A stretch of DNA of 64,000 bases, taken from the NCBI GenBank assembly GCA_963930775.1, contig OZ005699.1, positions 3,741,501 through 3,805,500 of the forward strand. Direction: 5' to 3'. Below, one piece after another: positions 56,132-64,000 of this stretch (its first letter is position 1; each line of letters starts with the position of its first letter). A program made the translations under genes and the position numbers. The notes under the pieces were generated by a model, which was not told the origin of the DNA, ran no database searches, and saw only the letters and a list, made by a program, of their open reading frames with translations. The DNA comes from Cliona cf. orientalis. Taxonomy: Eukaryota; Porifera; Demospongiae; Clionaida; Clionaidae.

Positions 56132-57654
56132 TATATCCCGTGGGCATATATAGCTACCATAGATACACATAGAACACTAAAAAAGAAAGAAAAGGTAAGC
56201 TTTCCTTACTCGAAACAGACACACAAAGCCGCTCTCTGGGTCAAGTTTTCAGAACATCAATCGAACTTCTGAACATCTCGTGACCGAGGGGTGTGGTCAA
56301 ATATCCACACACCTGTAACGTCGAGCTCAGAAGCCAGAAAACAAAGCTCATGCTGTTGACTATCCTAAAACAAGGCTACGTGCCTACACAGTAAGCTTAC
56401 CTAGATACGCGTATACTGTGTTGACTCGCGATCGATCCATTGACGACTCTGCCCGTCGCTTCAAACCGGCGATCTCCCGCTACCTTTCCCGCCATACGTT
56501 CCATTTAGTCTCGCGAGACGCTCCATTAAAAGTGTTACTTTTGCTGCTACTAACATATTTATTGTTCAAGGCCTTCAGTACTTAATATTGCACAGTAAAT
56601 TCACCTGAGGCTAATCACTTTACACAGTTACACTGCAATATGGCTAATATAGCACATAGCAACAACATAGCAACGGGATATTAAAATATATATATATACA
56701 CATACATATAACCGCTTCCTGTCTCTTGTGTATTCGGAGCTCGCTCAGGCTCGCCCCGAATTATATGATAATGTCCCTTAATTATTATGATCAATTATGA
56801 TCACTTGTACTAAATCTTGTATATTATACAACTCAAGTCTGTTATTTCAGGATGTATTAGAGTAGGGTTAGCATATTTCAGACAGCTAAGAAAAGACAGC
56901 GTTATATCACAGACAAATGAGCAGCACTAGATCGCGAGTATACAACCACAGATAGGCCCAAACACCACCTACTAAACAAGCCCTTAACTGTGGCCCCACC
57001 TACTTCGGTTCGTGCAGGGCATGCGCATAAAGTACCGCCGGTTCAAGAGGTAGAGAGCGGACAGTGTCGACCATTACCGGATGATGATGAAAAAAATACA
57101 TAAAAAATTGCGGCTGCGATTATCAATATGACACATAAATGGCATCAAAATTAATGCATCATGAACATCCTTCTTAAACCTGCCTTTAGACTTGAAGATT
57201 CATCCAAAAACTGTGATATATTATAATACATGAATACATAAAGTAATGCAATATATGCATTGTCCAGAAACTACCTCTGAAAATTCTTTGCAAAAAAATC
57301 TGGTTTATGCTTAAAATTCTCCATATATTTCTAGTATGCACATACCAAATGAAAAAATAATTCATCAAAATTGATGCTGCTGTGCCATGGTAATAATATT
57401 TATAAATCTTAGCTACCATGAAAAATTAAACAACTTCTGGAAAAAAATGTAAAAAAGTTGCAACTGTCTAGAGCAGTGTTGTGCAGCTTCTGTGTGGATA
57501 CACGTACACCACTAGTACTTACATGGCCCCTACCTCATGGCAAATGGTGAAAGATTATGCAATACCGTTGGCCGTATAAACACAATTATGTGCGAGGCAT
57601 CCAGTAACTGCCTCCGTCCGAAAATACCCTACCCTACTCTATTATTATTATTAT
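56132..57654. other. No gene seen; one short dispersed repeat
   Basis: aaccgcttcctgtctcttgt, then gctcgctcaggctcgccccgaa, at 56709-56763 recurs at 62298-62350. Nothing else here can be supported as a gene. Confidence 0.45.
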
Positions 57655-58000
57655 TAGCGATTACGGACCTCCAAATTTCACCAGTTTTTCCGCGAAACTT
57701 CTCCCAGTGAGATATCAATGTTCGAGTATCAGAAGGTTGAGCTCTATCCAACAGCGCTTGTAACGCGATTATAGGCAAAACCGTTACAAAGCTACGCCCA
57801 CCTAAATTTTCTCCATAGAAACTAAATACTAGCAAAAATGAAGCTAGCGGCAATTCCGCGCGACCGATTTGCAAGGTTAAGGACTCAATAGATAGCTTTT
57901 TCATTGAGCTATCTACCGCAATTTGTTTCATGAAAGTAATTTTAGCCAGAGCTGAGATATTCATGATCTACTGGAGGCCCTTGGAGGTCCGTAATCGCTA
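57655..58000. mobile_element. MITE with tagcgattacggacctcca ends
   Basis: tagcgattacggacctcca (57655) is inverted as tggaggtccgtaatcgcta (to 58000). (TTA)n lies on both outer sides, so the duplication cannot be read exactly. An open frame of 111 codons covers it on the minus strand; its start and end lie in the terminal repeats, so I do not call it a gene. Confidence 0.85.
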
Positions 58001-58512
58001 TTATTATTATTGAATCGGTAAAACACACCACAATAGCTAGGTGCAATACAATTAGTATAAAATAAACTAAAATTGTATATTAATAAGTTTTGCTAGCAAG
58101 TACACATAAATAAAATATCGTCCAATAAGTGATCATTTAAAATTGGGTCAAGCTTGACATCACGGATAAACCCGGCACAAAGAGATTCTTGGTCAGAGTA
58201 ACATTTCAAATGACGGTGACCGTACAGCTTGTTGGAACCCAAACTGATAAAGGCCAGGGTAGAGCTTTGTGTGAATACATCAAATAGCATACGATTGCCC
58301 ATTAGTACAGTGCGCATGTGCAGATAGAAGATGAACTTTGAACCTATTATTGCGTAGGCGTTAGGCCACACCCCTCATTGCAAGCAGCTGCTCTAACTAC
58401 TAAGGTGGCAGGCGATATGTTCTCGGCTCTGCTCGAACATTGCTAATAGACTATTGATAGGTATGACAAAGAATAGACCTCGCCTTTTGCTTCACTCAAA
58501 GCTCGGCTAGCG
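58001..58512. other. Dispersed repeat flank, no gene
   Basis: 58364-58512 belongs to the ggccacacccctcat / ggtatgacaaagaa repeat family. The rest is AT-rich spacer. Confidence 0.5.
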
Positions 58513-59103
58513 CTAGTCTATCGAGCTAGACCCTTCCTTGCGCTTGTATTGTACGCGCGGGGGGAAGGGTCTAGCAAAGGTCACGTTTAATTGAATTTCA
58601 GCTGACCAATCAGATTCAACTATCCAAATTCTGGATAGCAATTTATGCGTGGGCGAACGCTCGCAATCAGTGCTTATTCGCGATTTTGAGCTAGCTGTTG
58701 CTCTTTCGCTTGGATCATTTTGTGTGGCACTGAAGTACTAGTACTACAGAGGCAATAGCGGGCGATTTAGAAAACCATTCATCACCATTTTTTGAGAGCT
58801 GCCAGAGGAGAGTCGATCATTGAAACGGGAGAGAGTCCGTTCAACACTTGTTTGATCACTGTCCCAGCCAGGTCAGACAAGCGGAATGCCTTTTACTCGC
58901 TACCTCTGTATATTTCAGCGATCATTAAGAAGTTCTCTGTACCAGCGAAGAGCTGCCAACCTTGCCATCAGCATCATTTTTGCTGCTTTTCTCGCTCACG
59001 TTTTCCGCGTTTTAATTAATTGCATTCCAAACGTGACCTTTGCTAGACCCTTCCCCCGCGCGTACAATACAAGCGCAAGGAAGGGTCTAGCTCGATAGAC
59101 TAG
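58513..59103. mobile_element. DNA transposon with 75-bp inverted ends and a 7-base duplication
   Basis: 58513-58587 (ctagtctatcgagctagacc ... caaaggtcacgttt) is inverted at 59029-59103 with one length difference in a G run. GCTAGCG occurs directly outside both ends (58506-58512 and 59104-59110). It is inserted into a copy of the dispersed ggccacacccctc repeat, which resumes at 59104 (gcctgttcagcaggcctctc). There is no transposase, so the element is non-autonomous. Confidence 0.9.
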
Positions 59104-59110
59104 GCTAGCG

Positions 59111-59850
59111 CCTGTTCAGCAGGCCTCTCGAAATGCGCAGCGCTTCGTGCCACTCATTCAATAATGCGTACGAGTCTCTAGCTAGCTAGCTAGCTCTATG
59201 GCCTGAGGCACTTTTCTTTGTGCACACAGCCCTACAGTTCTCTGAGCCTTTCTCTCTGCCCATTCCGCATAGGAACTGGGCACATTCAAGCCCCCATGTG
59301 ACACGGGCTATAGATCTACACTATTTTTTAATTAATTTGTATATAGCCTATGTGAGTTGCACCGTGGGGTCTATAAATAAGCCCTTGGTTGCACCTATTG
59401 TGATGTGTATTACCAATTCAATGAACACCATCATTGGTGCCAAACCCTCATAGCTGTGAGAATTATAGTAGTGAAATACTGAGCAGGTGGCTATAAAGAT
59501 GATCATAGTTTTCATATAAAATTAATGTATAATATACGATTTCATTAATAGTGGTATACATGCAGTGATATTTTGAATGAACATTTTGGACACTGCTTGA
59601 CTGGAGAAATGATTTGATTTTTCAACGGACGCTGAAATAAAATCAATTGTAAGGCCTCTGAAAACTGTGAGCTTGATAATGACACACACTTCGCTGGGCG
59701 AATCAGATGCTAGAAGCATTCGGTACAGAAGGGCAAGCATAGTCTCGATCTCGTCCCCAGATCCCGTACTCGTAACTCTCACGCAATGCCATGCGTATAA
59801 TCATTAAGCACATGCCGTATGTAGCGCGTGATACATAACGTTCTATTTAG
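59111..59850. other. No gene seen
   Basis: The first 50 bases are the rest of the interrupted dispersed repeat. After that there is AT-rich sequence with no supported feature. Confidence 0.45.
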
Positions 59851-59853
59851 TTA

Positions 59854-60126
59854 GGCCACTCCAAATAAATTTCCTGTTTCCCGTCCTGGAAACAACTAAT
59901 GTAGTATGCAGGAGGGCAGTAAATTCCATTATTTACATAGTAGCAAGGCCTACAGGAAACACTTAAACTAATTAATTATCACTCACTTGAGGCAAGTATA
60001 CTACGTGTACAAAAGTAAATGCGGATATTGCATACATGCAAAAGTACTAATAATGGAAACTTTCGTGACATGCCAGAAAAGGATGCGAGCAGTCGACGGG
60101 AAATAGGAAATTTATTTGGAGTAGCC
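59854..60126. mobile_element. PIF/Harbinger-like MITE with TTA duplication
   Basis: GGCCACTCCAAATAAATTTC and its inverse with one mismatch are the ends. TTA flanks both sides (59851-59853 and 60127-60129). The interior is near-identical in order to the 28424-28771 copy but 75 bases shorter. Confidence 0.9.
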
Positions 60127-61591
60127 TTAGCTGGCCAAAGTCAAGAAGCTTGGAATCAACAAATTTTAATGACGCCAAACAGTGGCATAGGCAGGGGGGT
60201 GCTCCGGCGGCTCAAGCACCCCCCTCTGCTCTTGGCCTAGTCATGCCTAGTTCACATAGTCCATAGAAGCTCATCCAGCACCCCCTTGGCTACTCCAAAC
60301 TATATATCATCTACTACAAAAAAAAACAGCTCAGAAGACAGTTAATAACTTACCTCATCCCAAGATTTGGCCGAAACCTTTGCTAGCTACGTTCAGAATG
60401 CGTTCTCTTTGACAATTTGAACTTCGACCTTGACGGTTAATAAGTGGGCGTGGCTTAAATTTTGTGAGCGCGATTTACACGCGTACTCCAGCACCCCCTT
60501 ACCTAAAATCCTGGCTACGCCCCTGCCAAAACTGGCGAACTTTTTCTGCAAAACGCACGCAGATCATGAGTTTGGAATGCCATAAGGAAACGTATACCTT
60601 AGGGATAGGTTTAATAATGGGTACTATTAACTGCGAATTTTGCGATTTATGTCAAAATCACAATACTTAATACCCGCGAATATATAAGGTCTTCTGGCTA
60701 TATACCATAGCCATGATTATGCCCCCCCCCTCCCTGACTGGTAAATAGAGTCCATAAGCCAATAAAAACAGTAGCTACAGCTAGCAAACTAGCTGTTTGT
60801 GTCATATTATGCCTTAATTTATCGTTTTTCTCGAGTTTTGCCCACCAAACAACCAGAGAGAGAACGGATCGCACGCTCACGTTGTATTCGGTGGTCGGTA
60901 ATGGTCGTCACACGGAAATGTAACGGTCCCGCGTGTAAGGCCCCTCCCCACTTTCGCTAGCATGCACAAAGGGAGGCGTATTCGTGGGATTCTACGGTAT
61001 TATCTTGGTTATTGTTGAAGAACATTAACTGTATAATTAGAGGGTGTGGTTAATTTTTTGCAATTCCACAATTATTAGTACCAGCAAAATGTGAGGGGTA
61101 GCCAAATCGCAAAATAATTGAAACCTGTCCTTAAGGTAACACCGCAGTTTGGACTCGCAAACGAGGTATGTAGCGTGGTAACAGACAGACGGACGCACAC
61201 ACACCGTAACACTCACGCATGCGCCGAGGGTCAATAATAATTAGTGGTGACAAAAATCATCTGTGCGGGGCGAGCCTTTGCGAAAGTCACAAGATTTCTT
61301 TGAAAGCACACAGGCATGCATGCACACATGGGGTTGGTACCCCAATAGCTAGACCTGAGAAGCCACCACGACAGTGAAGGCATCACAGATTGCCAGTATA
61401 ATAGCTATAGCTATAGTACCTGCAGGCAGGCCCTGAGGGGATAAGCCTCCATGCAATCATGTTCATGCTTAGGAAAGTGGAGTCTACCAGTGATGTTAAC
61501 CATGGACCTGAGCCTTGCCAGAGTGGTACAGTACAGCCACTCACCTTTCCAGTTTTACAGGCCCGAGTTGTCTCTCAGATCGATGGTGCAG
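60127..61591. other. No gene seen
   Basis: It contains a possible further inverted-repeat element at about 60180-60530 (gtggcataggcagggggg against ctggctacgcccctgcca, with gtgctc/gcacccc stretches), too diverged to delimit. There is a C-rich run near 60721. Confidence 0.4.
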
Positions 61592-61790
61592 TGCGGGCGT
61601 AGGCCACACCCCTCATAGCTCTAAGTGTTCCATGGCGACATGTGGCGACGTTCTTGCTCTGCTCGAACGTTTCTACTGGACTACTAATAGGTATGACAAA
61701 GAACAGATCTCACCTCTCGCTTCGCTCGAGGCTCGGTGGCTACCGCCAGCGCCTGCTTAGCAGGCCTCTCGAAACGTGCCGATCGTTCAA
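61592..61790. repeat. Dispersed repeat, fullest copy
   Basis: ggccacacccctcatagctc, then gcgacgttcttgctctgctc, ggtatgacaaagaacaga, cgctcgaggctcggtggcta and agcaggcctctcgaaacg, in order. Partial copies are at 52739, 53170, 58364 and 59104. Confidence 0.75.
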
Positions 61791-64000
61791 CAATGCGTCA
61801 CTAGCTGTAGCTATGGCCCAAGGCATTGAGCCCACTCTTCTTTGTGCACATGACCCTACAGTTCTGACCAATCCTGAGCCTTATAGTGCAGACTTTCTCT
61901 CCACCCACGCTGCACGTTCATAGCAACCGGGCGAATCCAAGACGCGTATCCATGCCCACATTACTATTATCACTCATTTGTTCCCAGCAGTGTCAGAGCC
62001 AGGAACTCACTCGACGAAACCCTAGTTAACTCTCCCAGTCTGCACTCATTTAAGCATTTACTTAACCAAACCAACACTAACTATTATATAGCATATTATT
62101 GTATTCTTACTGTAAGTAATTAGTTATGTCACCGGGTGCACACCCGATTAGATGTTATATTAATTTTTGGCTATTGTGTATCCTTTGCTATTTAAGCAAA
62201 AATTCTTATAGACAAAAAAATGTAATGACACGGACTATATTATAAGAAAAATGATCGTCTCTGAAAAATATTTTCGTTGTAGCTATATAGTATAAAAACC
62301 GCTTCCTGTCTCTCGCGTATTCAGGGCTCGCTTAGGCTCGCCCCGAATAAGAAAAAAATGATCGTCTGAGAAATATATATATATTTTTTTGTCGTATTCA
62401 ATAATAGTATAGACCCATTGCACGTGACATCATGGGGCGCGCAGAGGGTCGCCCTGGAGGACAATTGGAGCCGTTTTCCATGGCGAAAATGTACAGAGGC
62501 TACCTTTGCCGCTCGTTTCAAAGAAGGTAAGCATCCATTTTTTTTCGTGGTTGCAGTATGTTAGACTAACCACAGCGTGCTTCGAAATATCATTTTATTG
62601 GCTGGCGTTTACGCACAACGACAGAGCAATAGCACCATTTAGCACTCGCTAGTACAAATTTACATAGATGCTTGTACTCCAATATGGCGGCCATTGGAGG
62701 ACAATTCACGGATTTTTCTTGTACGTGCAATGGGTCTATAACAAATATGACGACTGAAGGTGAGGAAGAACATGCACTTAGTCTAGTCTATAGGTACTTA
62801 CAGCCATGTTCAAACGCAAGGTATATTATTATAATAAATATTATGTTGTCACGCATACAATTAGCTATTGGGCGCGCTCACATTCTCGCGGAGCCATATT
62901 ATTTTCTACTATAGTAAGTGCATGCGCTTTTACCTTTCCAAGAAGAAAATCTGTGCTTAAGAGGTGAACAGGGATGCGCCTAACTAAAAATGGCTACGCA
63001 TGCGCCTTCGCGGGCATAAATTAAGGAGCACGACCAATCACTCTATGGATTCTCGATCGTTCGCACGGCTGTACGTAACTTACTGTTCTCCGATCAGCTC
63101 GAAATGGCACTCCATATAAAAAAGAACCCCTGGCAATCGGCCGTATATAGTCATCGTACAATTTCGATTAAATCGAAAAGGCTGCATGGTATCCTGGGCT
63201 AGCAAGCAAGCATGGAGATATCGAAATGCGCCTACAACGAGAAAACACTGTAGCTACTCTCCGACAATGTGGTATCTATGATAGCACTGTATACACAATA
63301 TTAAAACTTGTAGCTAAAGTAATGGCAAGTGCATGCACGGCTCGAACAACTTTTGGAACAAAGGACGCTGACGATGAAATTAATGCGTGCATGCCTTATG
63401 TATAGCTATAACGTGTGACCGCTGATACTGTCATACCAAGATTTAAAGAAAATTAACAACAGGAAGGCAGGCAGTTTGAATTCATGGTCATGCACAGATA
63501 TACATGCATATGCACGCATTTGGCTACAAATTTTAGAGGACTCTTTTAATTGCTATTGGTGAAGCTGTACCTGTGTATAGCTAAAAGTTAATAGCTATCA
63601 CTCTTTCACGTTTTATTCAAGATATCGCTAAAACGATATATACCGTAGTTAATCGAATAGAACGTATGATTCAATCTATAAACGTAAGAAATTAGCATTA
63701 ATTTTTTCGAATTCTCATAACGTATATATATGGAGCGATTGACGACCTTTACCAGAAAACCGCACGTTTTTCAAAATTGAAATTACTTTTTTTCCATACG
63801 TAGTATTAGACTAAGTACGGTAGCTATCAACCTGAAATTTTCTTTTCAGGACAAAAATTGATATTGCAGGATTTGTGCCCTGTTTTGCAGGATATTAGCA
63901 AAAATGTGCTAAAATGCAGGATAATCCTGCGAAATCAGAACAATATAATGTAAAATGAGGTTGCGAGAATCGATCATTAATGCAAACCATTAAATTTTTG
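61791..64000. other. No gene supported
   Basis: Two ATG-led short frames end at good donor-like sites (62431-62527, ending caaagaag/gtaagc; and 62684-62758, starting MAAIGGQFTDFSC, near a gtgagg). They could be first exons of genes running off the window, but I found no second exon. The rest is AT-rich. Confidence 0.35.

Noticed and set aside
57629..57964. Minus-strand open frame of 111 codons
   Set aside because: It begins and ends in the inverted ends of a MITE (57655-58000) and shows no domain.

Overview
The window looks like genomic DNA of an early-branching animal, most likely a demosponge (inference). It is AT-rich. Its genes have many short introns with GT..AG borders, and it is packed with small inverted-repeat transposons and TA-rich microsatellite. 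I see no bacterial operon features, no tRNA or rRNA and no CRISPR. Exon structures were read by eye from splice signals and reading-frame phase and have not been tested against transcripts.

Layout. From 1.5 to 7.6 kb lie the remains of a two-gene DNA transposon. On the plus strand is a SWIM/YqaJ-nuclease/PHD gene broken by frameshifts. On the minus strand is a transposase of the THAP/HTH_Tnp_4/DDE type, and its THAP exon points the wrong way. From 10.75 to 16.05 kb is a convergent pair: an intact-looking 12-exon gene of about 1,044 residues resembling a transposon-derived protein, and a two-exon HIRAN-domain gene. From 16.755 to 22.986 kb is a non-coding element with CACTGTAAAAAAC termini and a GTA duplication (CACTA/EnSpm-like).

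From 23.4 to 37.7 kb is the most interesting part. An outer element has GGTACC-type terminal inverted repeats and TTAA at both edges (14.3 kb). Inside it is a second inverted-repeat pair, TGTGACCGTCCAC..., flanked by TA (10.6 kb). The inner interval holds exactly three genes: an 11-exon tyrosine recombinase with all visible core catalytic residues, a four-exon basic protein with a zinc-ribbon-like motif, and an oppositely oriented coiled-coil protein. A 2.2-kb relative of the outer element with the same ends sits at 40.35-42.56 kb. It lies inside a larger insertion that splits a non-LTR retrotransposon fragment (38.4-43.3 kb).

From 43.8 to 52.4 kb there are two minus-strand, presumably host, genes: an 800-residue single-exon STAND/NB-ARC-like NTPase with an N-terminal membrane segment, and a two-exon gene for a protein of about 1,460 residues that I do not recognise. 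From 52.4 to 64 kb I see no convincing gene, only several families of inverted-repeat elements.

At least six inverted-repeat families can be tied together within the window. These include PIF/Harbinger-like elements with TTA/TAA duplications (four copies) and a TTAATAAGCGCATGCGC family (three copies).
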